Part shown: positions 12,848 through 25,244 of the stretch, one piece after another
Layout of the letters: the number at the start of each line of letters is the position of its first letter
Numbering within the stretch: position 1 is the stretch's first letter
Source of the DNA: Neoconidiobolus thromboides FSU 785
Lineage: Eukaryota; Entomophthoromycota; Entomophthoromycetes; Entomophthorales; Neoconidiobolaceae
Length of the DNA: 64,000 nucleotides
Reading direction: 5' to 3'
NCBI GenBank assembly: GCA_025603075.1
Contig: MU626316.1
Coordinates: 46,699 to 110,698, forward strand
Position numbers and translations under genes: made by a program
The notes under the pieces: model-generated
What the model was told of the DNA's origin: nothing
Database searches by the model: none
The model's input: the letters and a program-made list of their open reading frames with translations, nothing else

Positions 12848-13035
12848 GGGGCTGTTTTTTTTGGTTTCATAACTTTTTCCATTTTTTAAGCACTATTCGA
12901 GCGGAAAAATTGTTAGTAAAATTACTAAATATAAAAATATATCACTATATGGGGATGTATTTTTTTACTAACAATTTTTCCGCTCGAATAGTGCTTAAAA
13001 AATGGAAAAAGTTATGAAACCAAAAAAAACAGCCC
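12848..13035. mobile_element. foldback double MITE, copy 5
   Basis: A head-to-head pair of the short MITE: one element in reverse orientation (12848 on) is followed after ACTATAT by its mirror copy. About 75 bases of the second arm are an exact reverse complement of the first, and the second arm lacks the GTTTAAGAATT segment. The whole 188-base unit has a single ATAT duplication at its outer ends. Confidence 0.85.
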
Positions 13036-14690
13036 ATATATTATATTACTTTTATTGTGTAAAACTATCAAATAATTAAAAATAAATAGTTGATAAAGTT
13101 CAACTTATATATCTTACTAATTTTTTGTTAAAACTTCAAAATATTTTCAGTCTCTTGCGCCTTTTTCAATACAAATTGTAGTTGATTTGTTTTTTACTAT
13201 ATTAGTAAACTACATTTTACTCTTACTAACGTTTTGATGTCTTTCCTCCAAATTTCAACTACCTACATTCACCTCTTTCTCCCTTATGTCCTTACATCGA
13301 GCTTTTGTTATAATTCAAAGCTTTGAACCACATATATTGCAACTCATTATCTGCTAACCATAAAATAGCTTCCCTAATATCCCCCCTTCTATTCTTCCTT
13401 CATAGATTGCGTTACATAAAATGCAGTTCCAAGCCAACGAAGACAGTTTCGCTTAATTAAGAACTGACCAATTATAACTTAAGTACCTTTCTATAACTCT
13501 TTAGTCCCTTTTCCTCCATCCCGGTTCTTTTTCTGCTCATTGTCCCCTTTATCAATCAGGTTATCATTTGATTTTTCTTGAAAAAATAAAACACTTGGGA
13601 ATTCTGTTTTTTCAATATTTTAAAAAAAATTTAGAAGCTAAAAATTGCTTGAGTTGAATATACAGCATTCAAACACATCATTTAATCTGGATAATTTGTA
13701 TCGTTTTTCATTTTAGCTAGCTGTTTAATTAAAGTGTGATAAAAGTATTATAGCGTAGAGTATTAATCAAAAATAAGTAAACATTTTTCCTTACACTTTT
13801 ATATTAGTAGTCTATGTAAATAAACAATATTGAATAAAATAAAAAAGGTATTGATTTGAAAATCATAGAATCAAATACAAATTAGGTAAATTACAAGTTC
13901 GAAGTTATAGGCTAGCTGCATTTAGATGACATTATTTTTTTAATTTGCCAAAATTTGTCTTATACCAATTTAAAGATTTTATAGAAAATTATGTCTTGAA
14001 TTCGTATAAAATAAATTCTTAGTAGATTGAAAAATAGGAAAACATTTAAATACAAATAGTTCTAACCATACTCAAAATAAAAAGTCAGTTTGATTTCGAA
14101 TTGCGTTATATCAGATTCCAATAAATTTATAAAAGTTTGCATTGGAATCAAAGCTAAGTAGTTCAAAGTTGGGTATTTTTATAATGACAGCTACTATACT
14201 TAGACTGAATTTGATTTTAATCTAAGCTATCTCAAAGTTCAATTTTGGATCAATATTAAACTTCCAACTTAATTTAAACTTCTTACAACAAGACTTCTAT
14301 ACTTATTGATGACCTTAAGCTTTAATCCAATGACCTGGGTATTTTTTGGATTGTTCTATCAATTATAATAATTGTTGATTAAGCATCAAAGATATATAAA
14401 CAAGCGTTTCTTTATCAGAATTTGAGGACAAGGTTAAAAAGGTTTGTAAGTTTGATCCTAGACTCCAAAGTCAAACATTTCAAGTCGTACCATAGAAAGT
14501 TATCAACTTTTGAATGTTTTTAATGAGAGAAATATAATCTTATTATATTAGCTATAAAAAAGTGATTTAAAAATTAAAAATTACGAAGCCTTAAATTACT
14601 GTGTATAAAAACTACAAAATCTTTCAGTTTTTCAATCTCTGTTTTTATTGACATTTTAATAATGTTAAAATAAGAATTGAACATCATAAA
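13036..14690. other. intergenic region without recognisable gene
   Basis: No supported open frame. The section 13130-13570 is less A/T-biased and C-rich on the plus strand but has many stops in all frames. It could be old decayed sequence. Confidence 0.45.
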
Positions 14691-14694
14691 CTAT

Positions 14695-15860
14695 TTCATC
14701 AATATAGAAGAATTGTTATCGAATTTATAACTAATCGTGAGCTACCATACTTTACAAAAATAGTGATCTCAATTATAGTTATAATAACCTTTTTATGATA
14801 TTATTATTTTATTGATGATAATGCTGATTTAGAAATTCAAGTTAATAATTCAAATGATAAATGGTGAAAAAAAGCTACTTAAAACAATAACACTGGTCTT
14901 GGTTTTGAAGCTACTCACTGATTACTCTAAGTTAAATTGTCATGTTATCTTAAGTACATCAAGTAAAGAAATAAAAAATGATTCTAATAAATAACATCAA
15001 TTAAAAATGTGTTGTTCATAAGGAAAAGCAGAACTAGAAATTGGGAATATAGACTATGAAGTAGAACCAGATAATGAGATACAATTTTTGATGTTAGGTC
15101 TCATCAGCTTTATTTTTATGAGAGGATCCACTAATGAGCTTAAAAATTAAACTATTTCAATTAAATGTATTAGTTAATAATGGTAGTATAATGAGGACCA
15201 GAGAGTTTCAAACAAGTCAAGTTAGGTTGAAAGTAAGCCTTCAAGTGAACTATTTAGGTCCTTTTTTATTACATAAGTTGTTAAATCATGAACTTGTCAA
15301 TGCTAAAAAATTTAAAATTATTGATTTATCCTCCATGAGTTGCTATATATTAATTATGTTTCATCAATATTTCTATGAAAGTGATTTTTGTTTATTAGTT
15401 TCCAACAGTAACTTTGAAGACATCAATGTTTAGAGTAAACATAGTAGTGTAAAATATTATGCAAAATCAAAAGCAGCATAATTATGAGTACTTATGTGTT
15501 CAAGAGACATATCTCATATCAAGATCAATATGAGTTTAAAGTCATAGAAAACAACCAAAGTAGTAGTACCGATTCGTCTTTGTTCTCTTAGGTCATATCG
15601 TCTATTCAAAATGAGTTAAAATGTAGTTATTATATTATGATTTTAAATATCAAAAAGGAGTGGATAGCTCTGTAAGTTTATTTATGAAGACTGATTTACA
15701 AGAAGCATTAACTACGTTAAAATTAACGTTCTTAGATGGAATAATATAATGACTCCCTTCATCTTTCGAATGAGTTTATCCAACTAAGCCATTGAATCAA
15801 AGAGGTTGAATTGTAAGATCAATTATGGAGTTTATATAATAAAATTAATAATAAACTAAT
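14695..15860 (+). pseudogene. decayed short-chain dehydrogenase, plus strand
   Basis: Follows the intact plus-strand dehydrogenase (10326-11655) from its N-terminus (ELPYFTK region near 14745) through the cofactor loop (near 14890-14960), the KAELE region (15020-15060), a segment with VNNGS where NNAG should be (about 15170), LSS and a YAKSK-like site near 15460, to the C-terminus near 15840. Stops and frame shifts occur in every exon. An open frame at 15134-15433 is only a surviving part of exon 4. Confidence 0.8.
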
Positions 15861-16042
15861 AAGACCATAGATCTTACACTTAAAAATGACAAATTTTACT
15901 AAATTTATAAAAGTAAGTTAGAAATATATACTATTGAATTATTTAATTTCATTGATAATTAAGAGGCAAAGTGTTAGCTTGAGGGTAGGTAGGGGGTAGT
16001 AAAATAGAAATAGAAATTAAGTTACTATCAAATTCAGCTTAT

Positions 16043-16139
16043 GGGGATGTATTTTTTGTCTAAGAATGTTGCTACCAATTTTTCCGCTCAAATAGTGCTT
16101 AAAAGATCGAAAAAGTAATGAAATCAAAAAAACATCCCC
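16043..16139 (+). mobile_element. short hairpin MITE, copy 6
   Basis: 97 bases, GGGGATGT to ACATCCCC, with a perfect TTAT duplication. Inserted in the decayed PPxY membrane gene. Confidence 0.9.
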
Positions 16140-16506
16140 TTATCTTTCTTTAGCTTCCAACTCTTCAAATCTAGTTGTAGTGATTGAGTTTGATCGAATA
16201 TAATCAGATTAACTTCTGATAGATCTTAATGACTGTATAAAAAGCCAGAATCAATACAATTAATAACTACAATAAATTGATCATAATAGAATAGAATATA
16301 AGTTTAGTTTTATTTGATTATAGATGATTACTAAAACGAGAGAAAAAGGTGGTAATATGTATAATACAATTAATTTCTCATAATAAATTATATCCAAGAC
16401 TAATCATAGAATAAAGGGTGTAAAGAGAAAATCTAGAAGATAGCTAAATGTTTTTATTATACCTTACTTTAACTTTAACTTTATCTTTTCTTGTTCATTA
16501 CCATAT

Positions 16507-16605
16507 GGGGCTGTATTTTTGTGTTTGAGAATTTTACTAACAAATTTTCCACTCAAATAGCACTTAAAAGATAGAAAAAGTGATGAAGCCAAAAAAAATA
16601 CCCCC
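16507..16605 (+). mobile_element. short hairpin MITE, copy 7
   Basis: GGGGCTGT start and an end with five C, with a perfect ATAT duplication. It is the second insertion in the same decayed gene. Confidence 0.85.
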
Positions 16606-17071
16606 ATATACTATTATTTTACAGATAACATAATTCTATCTACTTTTAATGACATAATTTGCCATTTTAATCTTAATATTATTAGCCATATAGATAACAT
16701 ACATGATATGAATAATTAAAGGGAAAAAACCGATAAAGAAAAACTCTGTATAGTGATAAAAGTTATTATTAAATTTATTGAATTTTTTCTATGTGCTCTT
16801 AGAGTTATTTTTGAAAAATTAAATTAATATTTAATTTGAAATTTATTTTTAATTAATTTTTCAACTTAAAAAGGAATTAAATAGTAATAATATCAAACAT
16901 TATTATTATCTTTATTAATAAAGTTACCCTTGTTTAACTTACAATCAATGAGTTATTTTAATATTGAACTTTAATAAGTGAATATTGGTGGACTTGGTTT
17001 ATATGGAATATTTTGATTATGTTAAATAGTATTTGTTGGTAAATACTCGAGCAAAAATCCAGTTAGAATAT

Positions 17072-17164
17072 AGGAGTGTTTTTTTGATTATTTTTTCCAC
17101 TTTTTAAGCGCTATTTAAGTAGAAAGATTATTAATAAAATTCTTAAACACAAAAATACATCCCC
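17072..17164 (-). mobile_element. short hairpin MITE, copy 8
   Basis: Reverse orientation, slightly shortened (first G changed to A), ending ACATCCCC, with a perfect ATAT duplication. Lies about 180 bases upstream of the TSC13 start. Confidence 0.8.
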
Positions 17165-17344
17165 ATATCTTACCCACTTTTCATTAAAAAACGACATTAT
17201 TTTCCGAGTTTTTTTCAAGATTATTTTCCAACCAATGGAAAAACAAATTTGAGAAAAAATTGAATAAAAGGGTTGATTACATCAATAAAAGGAAAAATAG
17301 AATAGAATCTCAATTTATCTTTCTTCTAAAAAATACAATTCAAG

Positions 17345-18645
17345 ATGAAGTTAACAATTCAAGAAAAAAGATATCAATCTAAAGTCATTGAAATTAATAA
17401 ACAAGAAGATAAGGTAACAATCCAAGATTTAAAAAACCAAATTGTTCAACAATGTAAGTTTAAGATTGATTATTAATCAACCCTTTTTGAATATGCATGT
17501 TCATTTTTATTTTTTAGTTCCAAAACTTACAATTGAACGACAACGTATTAAATTCAATGGTAATTATAATCAAAAATCATTATTTTAAGATTTATTAACA
17601 TTGGTACTTTTTTTATCAGATAAAGTGATCTCTAATGAAAGTAGCGAAACTTGTTTAGTTACCTTTGGTATTAAAGATGGAGGTAAGTTCACTTATTTAA
17701 CTGAAATTTTGTGTCATTAACTCATATTTCAATAGCTCAAATTAGTTTAAAAGATTTAGGGCCTCAAATCAGTTGGAGAACTGTATTTTTGGTGGAATAT
17801 TTGGGACCTATTTTATTACATCCTTTATTTTATTATGGACAAGAAGTATTTTATGGAACCAAGTTTGAACATTCCGAATTACAAAAGTAAGTAACTTTGA
17901 ATCATATCGATTTTTTAAGTTTTGAATTGATATCTTTTTTAATATTTAATACTTTATTCATACTCTCCTTAGGACTGTCTTAGTTCTATTCTTAATTCAT
18001 TTCATGAAACGTGAATATGAAACTTTATTTGTTCATCGATTTTCTCATGGTACTATGCCACTGTTTAATTTATTCAAAAATAGTTTTCATTATCATGTAC
18101 TATCCGGTATTTTACCAGCTTATTTTTATTATTCTCAATCAATTGCTAAAGCTACTTTGGGTCTTCAATTAAATAATTATCACTATTTTTGTGTGGTATT
18201 ATTTATGGTAAGTAGATAAAGTTAATATTGCCAGAAAAATTACATTAATTAATATATTACATTTATCATAGTTTGCTGAAGTATCTAATTTTATTTGTCA
18301 TTATTCATTAAGAAATTTGCGTCCACCGGGTACTAAAGAACGTAAAATACCTTACGGTTATGGATTTGAATTAGTATCCTGTCCAAATTATTTTTTTGAG
18401 ATATTGGCTTGGTTTTCAGTCACCTTATTAACGAACCATTGGTCTAGTAAGTTAATTCTCTTTTAAATTTAAAATGAATGATAAGGTATGTTTACTAATA
18501 ATCTCTTCTTTTTTTAGTTTGGTTATTTTTATTCGTTTCCACTGCTCAAATGTACGTTTGGGCTATTAAAAAACACAGACAATACAAGAAAGAATTCCCT
18601 AATTATCCTAAAAGTAGAAAGGCTATTTTCCCCTTCTTAATTTAG
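17345..18645 (+). CDS. TSC13: very-long-chain trans-2,3-enoyl-CoA reductase
   Basis: Catalyses the last step of each very-long-chain fatty-acid elongation cycle in the ER membrane, reducing trans-2-enoyl-CoA with NADPH. Seven exons (17345-17453, 17518-17559, 17620-17682, 17736-17886, 17973-18207, 18272-18446, 18518-18645) give 300 residues, close to the usual length. Visible parts: an N-terminal ubiquitin-like region (about residues 1-75), several hydrophobic segments, [20 protein letters not shown] near 217-236 followed by CPNYFFEI (Tyr240, likely the catalytic Tyr of the family), and a C-terminal [11 protein letters not shown] that fits the steroid 5-alpha-reductase-like domain. Single copy here and well conserved. 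Confidence 0.95.
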
Positions 18646-19078
18646 ATAAGGGAATCGATAAAATAAAAATTCAATAGTAATTATTTCCTCGAATTTTTAT
18701 ATGATATATTGATTTTAGACGTGTTAAATAATAATAGCAAGTTGATAAGGGATAATATCAACAAGTGATTGATTTAAAATAATGAAAGGCTAAACATAAA
18801 AAAGAAATAAATTTACAAAAATTATAAAAACTGAAAGTTTATTTATTTATCTGTTTATCTTTGTTATTTGTTTCTTAAATAAAATAATATTAATATTAAA
18901 TTTATATTCTTTTTATTATAAATCTTTATTGACAACTTGGAATCCCAATTTTGAAATTTAAAAGCTAAGAAATAGGAATTCAATTCATTGGCTAAATTTA
19001 TTATGTAGTTTAAATACAGAATAATTATATAAAATTTCATCACTTTTTAATTTAATATATATATTCAATTTAATTATA
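18646..19078. other. intergenic region between TSC13 and a dehydrogenase
   Basis: A/T-rich with no coding signal. The last part, with TATATA near 19055, is a likely promoter of the next gene. Confidence 0.5.
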
Positions 19079-20512
19079 ATGAATTTACCACGACCATTAA
19101 TAAAAGATGTATCATATTTAGATAAAAAAATCAATCAAGTCAATCAAATTACATGGTTAATAAAAGATATTAAGTTGATTGTATTAACAATAATAACTTT
19201 GTTTTTCGATTTATTTAATAAAGTAGAAAAAGAAACTTATAAACAACAAGTTGAAAAGTAAGTATTGAAGTTTTTATTAATAATTTACTTTTTTTAATCT
19301 TTTTAAATAGCTATATTGAATATGGTAAACAAGAGTTAGCGAAAGATAACAAAAAGAAAGTAGCTATTGTTACTGGTAAGAAAAAATAAATAAATAAATT
19401 AAAAATGAATGACAAAACCTGAATTATTTATTTATCTATTTATTTAGGTGCTACCTCTGGACTTGGATTAAAATCAAGTATATCATTATTAAAAATGGGA
19501 TACAAAGTAATCTTCGGTAATATTTCTTTAATTTTCATTATTATTAAATAGATAAATAAATAATATTAATAACAAATTTTGAATAGCGTGTAGAAATCAA
19601 ATAAAATATGAAGCTATTATAAAACAGATAGAACTTGAAATGGAATTAAATCAACAAGATGTTTGTTTTTTTGAATTAAATTTGATGAACTTAAACTCGG
19701 TTAAGCAATTTTGTTATAAAATCAATAAACAAGTAGAGAAAATTGATTTATTTATAGGTATTTACTATTTTATTATAATATTTTATAATTAATTTTGTTA
19801 GCTAACGCAGGTATTATGGAATTAAGCTCAAGTAAGTTAAGTGAACAAAGACTGGAACAACATTTTCAAGTGGTAAGTATTGAATAATAATATATAACAA
19901 TAATATATAATATAAATAGAATTATTTATCCAATTATTTGATAACTAAATTATTATTAAATAAATTAGTAAAATATAATACAAAGATTATATTTATTGGT
20001 TCTTTAGTTCATTGGGGAGGTAATATTATTTTATTATATTGTATTTTATTATTCATTATAATTTGATTTGATTAGTTACTAATTTTGATTTAACTTCATT
20101 TGAACCAACTCGATTTTGGGATGCAAGTAATGGCTATGCGCAATCCAAATTAGCCTTAATTATTTTAGCTAATTATTTAAGAACTGAATATAATTTAAAT
20201 GGTAGTTAATTTATTTAGCATATATTACCATATAACAATTAATATTATTCTTTTATGATCTTTCTAGTTTGTGTTAGTGATCCAGGTACAATTGGAACTA
20301 ATTTATTTCAAAGTATACCATTGTCATTCGTATTTACTTGTTTATTAAGGCCAGTGGAGGCGGGTACTATTTCAGTATTAAGAAATCTATTTTTAAATAT
20401 CAATTACTGTATGTTGGAAAATGAAATTATACCATCTCATTTAGCTTTTAATCAACAAAATCAACTTGATTTAATTACCTTTTCAGATACTTTAATAATG
20501 GGATTTGAGTGA
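19079..20512 (+). CDS. divergent short-chain dehydrogenase/reductase
   Basis: Eight exons (19079-19257, 19311-19375, 19448-19516, 19587-19757, 19802-19872, 19920-20019, 20076-20201, 20268-20512) join in frame to 341 residues. An N-terminal amphipathic/hydrophobic region is followed by TGATSGLG (cofactor loop), CRN after strand 2, ANAGIM in place of NNAG, IGS with the likely catalytic Ser, and YAQSK supplying Tyr and Lys. The DPGTIGTNLF segment matches the PG motif of SDRs. It resembles the retinol-dehydrogenase-like SDRs but is clearly distant from the two tandem copies upstream and has a different exon pattern after exon 4. Substrate unknown. Confidence 0.85.
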
Positions 20513-21789
20513 ATGGAAGATAAAAGGGTTTTTAAAAGTACAAATAAAATATAATTTTATTATATTTAAATTAAAGTAAGTTTAATAATATATTTTAAAG
20601 TCCATATTTCTAGCTTTAAATCTTATTATGATTTTAATCTTTATTTATTTGAATTTTGAATTTTTTCAAAAACATATTGTGTTTCTAATTGGTTGATTAT
20701 ACAAAAAATAAACAAAAGAGAACTAGGATATAATGATACAAGAGACAGTCTATTTGACGAGTATAGTATACCCACTACAATTATTAGATAATCTAATTAT
20801 GAAAAAGAAGTCTTAAATCCAATTAATTTTCTACACTATAAAAAGTGAAAACATTAAAAGAATAAAAGAAGATATCGTAGATGGTAGTTTGATATGAGCA
20901 CGATAAATGGAGTAAAAGGCAGATATATTAATGGAAGGATTTAAGAGATATAAAGTAAGACTAACATCCAATATAAAAGAATAAAATTTAAGAGACCTAA
21001 TAAGAATATCAATGATGTATAATTACCTTAAGTTGAAAAATAGAACAAATAAAAAAGGGATCAACAATACTACCTTTAGTATTACCATAAAATTGATAGC
21101 TGAAATCCACTTCAGGTTTGTGACTATGGATTTCAACCCTAATAAGAAATACATTGTAACCCAAACACTATATTAAAGACTTATGTTTATTATTCATTCC
21201 TCTTTACTTCGAGTAAGTTTTGTGAACTAAGTCGAAAGTAAAAGTCAGAATATAAAATTAGGGACAATATTACAAAAGATTTGAGAAACGATTGTCCAAA
21301 ACACTGTCTTTAGATCATTATTAAAAATAGAAACCAGATCCAGTTAATACATTTAAAAAAACCACCAACATTTTTTGAGAAGGAAGTATATCCAATTTGA
21401 AATTTAGAATTTTATTAATAACACAAAGTATATTAAGATTCTTCCATAAAATTAGTATCAAGTGTTAGTATTATGGACAATTGGATTTGTTGATAAAACG
21501 TTAAACTTACTTGATGAGTAAGATATGATCCATAAACTTAATAATTACGAAATACAACCCTCTACCTTTTTAATAAATATATAAATTATCGAATCCACTT
21601 TTATTTGTATTTATTTATATATTAGAATTATTAGATTCGAAATTATATGGACAACTTTTTTTAAATCTACTGATTTAATAAGAAAAGGGAGTGATTTCAT
21701 TTAAAAATAGAGACATTTCAAGGAAGTCCATAAAGAACGAGTTGTTTTGAATTTGTGAAAGGAATTTTAAATCAAGTACCTATCTAAAT
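20513..21789. other. intergenic region
   Basis: No intact open frame or recognisable protein. It precedes a decayed multi-exon gene; some of it may be earlier exons too eroded to read. Confidence 0.4.
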
Positions 21790-22510
21790 CTATTATAATA
21801 GTAAACGCAGTAATTTGAACATATTTATCTCTAAGGTTTACCAGAGTTACCTATTTAAGAAACATTATCTGAAGCATCGGAAAAGAATCAATAAATTTCA
21901 AAGTGACATTCTAAAAGGTTCAACGAAGGATTGGGACAGTGATAAAGCAAAAAGGACGAGTGAGAATTAGTTAAAAAAATCAAGTAAGAGATCAGTAGCC
22001 ATCTCAAAGTTAAAATATTATGAGCTGCGGGTTGCTAAGGTCCCTTTAGTAACCCAATTGGAGATGAAATCCAAAGTTTTACTGAAAGAATAATTAATAA
22101 ATTTATGAAAAGTGATATCATTTTTTTGACTACAGTTAGACAGACAATTGCCGCTAACTAATGATTTATAGTGTTTTATTTGTGCTAATGAAAAGAAGCT
22201 ATCAAAGGAAACTTTTCATAAAGCGATAAATAGTTTTGAATTAATGTTGTTATTCTTGGACAGCGTAACTCATGAATATCAATATTATTAGTATTAGAAA
22301 AAAATAAAAAAATAAGAAATTAAATTAATTTTTTAAATGTGTGATTTACTATTTTTGTTTATTTTTTTAATACAATTTTAGCATAAGAGTACAGGCAAAT
22401 ATCCAAAAGGTTGATGTATTATCAAAAACTGGAATTACTTTTATATTAAGAAAGAAGCGATTAATAAAGCAAATGCTTTGAATTTCTATTCATTAATGAG
22501 AAGTACTAAA
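21790..22510 (+). pseudogene. decayed multi-exon gene of unknown identity
   Basis: Three stretches read as protein with only isolated stops: 21790-22092 (contains KVYQSYLFKK and KDWDSDKAKRTSEN), about 22150-22280 (contains CFICANEKK and FELMLLFLDS) and, after an intron-like interval ending TTTTAG, 22383-22515 (contains NWNYFYIKKEAINKAN), which ends at GTAAGT. Stops and frame changes prevent a full product. I do not recognise the family. The composition is less A/T-biased than the surroundings, which supports former coding sequence. Confidence 0.35.
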
Positions 22511-22519
22511 ATAGTAAGT

Positions 22520-23900
22520 ATTCTAAAAATTAGTTTATGAAAACTAACTTCTAAGTTTTCAGTAATGAGCTCTTATCCTTGTAGTTCAAGTCTAACAACG
22601 TATGCCAAAATTCATCTTAACAATTCTAGAAGCAAAAGAAAAGATTTTAGTGATAATTTAAATGTTAAAATTTATTAAGCTGTTTGTTATATTCCATTAA
22701 GATTGTATAAGTATAGAGAATTTACTAAATATAGGAAAGCTTTAAGTAGTCATTGAAGGGCTAAGACTAATTAATAGACTACCTAAAATATTCTATGATT
22801 TAAATAAGCGTAAAAAGTTGGAATGTATTCATTTACCCTTTCTTTTTGGTCCATTCCTTTGATGAGAGCATTCTCCCTCTGTTGACTATTTTTTAATTAA
22901 TTAATAATTTTATCATATAAAATAATAGCAATAATAGATACTTAAAGAGGTTAATTTTAAATAATAAACTCGAATTTAAATAAAAAAGTAAGTTGTTAGT
23001 ATGCTTTATAAAACAAAGTTTTTAATTTTTATTTAATATACTTAGAGCATTATTAAATATAATAGGATAAAAAAATATCACTATAATATTAGCAACTATA
23101 GAATTGCAAAAAAAACTTATAGATTTATAAATATAGAACTTATGAACTTAAATTAAGATTAAGTTGTAATTAGCTATTTATTATTGAGTGGGTATGTAGT
23201 TTATATGTTTCAAATATAGTTAAAATAAACATTTTTAGTTTATTTAAAATATTCAAGAGATTGTAATTGGTAAAACATCATATATTACGAATTAAAAAAA
23301 TCATTTAACTAAACTATAATAGTAAAATGTTTGGATGTATTGAATTAACTAAAAAAAATTGTTTTAAAATTGTTATTGTTATAAAACTAAATAATAGTAC
23401 AGTTTAATAAATCTCATCATAGAACAAATAATAAGAAACATTATAAATAATGAAATTAAAATAATACTATAATAATGCCCAATTAAATATTCATAGCAAT
23501 ACCTTAAAAAATACAAAAGTGGACTTATGTTCTTAAAAAATTTAAATTAAGAAAAAAAAGTAAAGTCCATATCCACTATTTAATATATCAATTAATAAAT
23601 TGCAATTTATTAATTTTTGTTATTATTATCATCACTGTTCTATTTTTACATTAAAATAATTTATTTCCAAATGAGTTAGTAAAAAAAATAAAAACTTGAT
23701 TACACAAGACTATTAAAAAATTAAAAATGTAGCAAAAAGATTAAACTTAAAAAAAACTAAGAAATTTATTATCATTAGAAATACATTATAATGAACAACA
23801 CTACTACTTTAAAAAAGTTCAACAGATATCGGCTTTAAATACGAAAAATATTTTTTAATACATGGAATACAACTAAAAAAACTTAAATTTTTAGTTCAAT
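22520..23900. other. intergenic region downstream of the homeodomain gene
   Basis: Strongly A/T-rich. No gene seen. The part near 23780-23900 is the 3' flank of the minus-strand homeodomain gene. Confidence 0.5.
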
Positions 23901-25244
23901 TTAATTATACGATTCACTATTATCCATTCCAGAGTTATACTGGAACTCATCTTCATTAAAATAATTCCCCGTTTCGGTTAAATTTTGCTGAATGGTAGGC
24001 AACGATAAAGAGCGTGACCTATCAAAGGAGAATGGATCTTTCATATGTAGACTATTATAAGCTAAATTAAAAGGGTCACCTTGACCATGTAAATTTGATG
24101 GGGGATAAGTAGGTGTACGATTAGCATCGAATGATATTAAACTAGCTGATTGCCTTCTACTGGCTTCCAATTGAGTAGCACTAAGTTTTTGTACATTGGA
24201 AACTTGAGTTGGGCGAATAGTAGCTTTATTATTAAGCTCAGGTACTTGTTGTAATAAATCAAAAAATTGAGTTCTTAAAGCTTGAGCCTCCCCTCTTAAT
24301 ACATGACGAAGGATACGGCTTGCTTGTTGACCTTCTGAAAAATCAGGACAGGATACCCAAGTACCATTCATAAATGACGAAAATTCAGGGGCTTGGTTAA
24401 GATCAATAGTTAATTCAGAAGAAATACTGTCATTGAAACTTAATTCAATTTTTTCAACGTTACTAAAGGTAAAGCGAATTCGAAACTTCATATCCCCACT
24501 GCCAATCATCCACGACATTTGTTTACTTTCACATGAATATCCACATACCAATGTTTCGCCTCCGCTACCCATTCGTTGCCATGTTCCAATTGCTAAAATC
24601 ATACATGAAAGGATACCATTAGTATTACCAGTTGGGGCTTGATAAGATTCAAAAGTAGAAGTGGATACACCTTGAGGAGTTGAAAAGGCGGTACTATTAA
24701 CATCAAAATAAGGGGATTGAGCCATAAAAGGAGAAAATTGGTTGGTGTTAGGCATTGGGGTTGAATTGTAACCTTGTAAACCGATATTTAAACCATTTGA
24801 AGCATTAAATTCAGGAAATGGACCAGTTGATTTATCTCCCATAAAATTAGAACCAAAATCTTGACCTTTAGCGGCAAGGTAATGTTGACGTAAAGCTTCT
24901 TCTTGTAAAGCTAAAGTAGCTTTCCTTTGATTATTACGAATCTTAGCTCGACGATTTTGAAACCAAATTTGAATTGATCTTTCGGGCATATTAATGGCTT
25001 GAGAAATTAATAACCGATGTTTATGATTAGGGGAGCTATTGGTTTTAAAAGTTGCTTCCAAATAAGCCAGCTGACGTGGAGTTAACTTTGAACGTTTATT
25101 TTTACAAATATTGGCATCAGGACCAAGTTCTTCTAAATAAGCATTGAGACTCTTTTCATCTATTTTTAAACCAAAGGTATCATTATTGGTATTATTGGTA
25201 TTATTGTTATTATTAAGTTGTGTATAATTGACGTTTTGAAGCAT
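23901..25244 (-). CDS. homeodomain transcription factor, Phx1-like
   Basis: A single exon of 447 residues. The N-terminus has Asn/Thr runs (residues 12-21), then a homeodomain at about 49-108 with the recognition helix IQIWFQNRRAKIR (WFQNRRAK at 94-101) and a basic start CKNKRSKLTPRQ. A middle Gly/Asn/Pro-rich linker is followed by a conserved second region (about 215-330) beginning near ILSCMILAIGTWQRM and containing GYSCESKQMSWMI. This two-part layout is that of fungal Phx1/Hoy1-type homeobox regulators, which control stationary-phase or developmental genes. The C-terminus is Ser/Asn-rich and disordered. The gene is isolated by long non-coding flanks on both sides. The open frame on the opposite strand at 24433-24642 is a shadow. 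Confidence 0.85.
   Translation of the reverse strand: MLQNVNYTQLNNNNNTNNTNNDTFGLKIDEKSLNAYLEELGPDANICKNKRSKLTPRQLAYLEATFKTNSSPNHKHRLLISQAINMPERSIQIWFQNRRAKIRNNQRKATLALQEEALRQHYLAAKGQDFGSNFMGDKSTGPFPEFNASNGLNIGLQGYNSTPMPNTNQFSPFMAQSPYFDVNSTAFSTPQGVSTSTFESYQAPTGNTNGILSCMILAIGTWQRMGSGGETLVCGYSCESKQMSWMIGSGDMKFRIRFTFSNVEKIELSFNDSISSELTIDLNQAPEFSSFMNGTWVSCPDFSEGQQASRILRHVLRGEAQALRTQFFDLLQQVPELNNKATIRPTQVSNVQKLSATQLEASRRQSASLISFDANRTPTYPPSNLHGQGDPFNLAYNSLHMKDPFSFDRSRSLSLPTIQQNLTETGNYFNEDEFQYNSGMDNSESYN

Larger units (their letters stand above)
15960..16690 (-). pseudogene. decayed PPxY membrane-protein gene with two MITE insertions
   Basis: Minus-strand sequence aligns with the tail and both hydrophobic segments of the PPxY membrane proteins (compare 11957-12531), including the second-exon start near 16230 and the N-terminal part near 16620-16680. 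It is broken by stops and by short MITEs at 16043-16139 and 16507-16605. It sits convergent to the decayed dehydrogenase just upstream, repeating the layout of the intact pair at 10326-12531. Confidence 0.7.

Noticed and set aside
12835-13017. Plus-strand frame of 60 codons
   Set aside because: Lies entirely in the foldback MITE.
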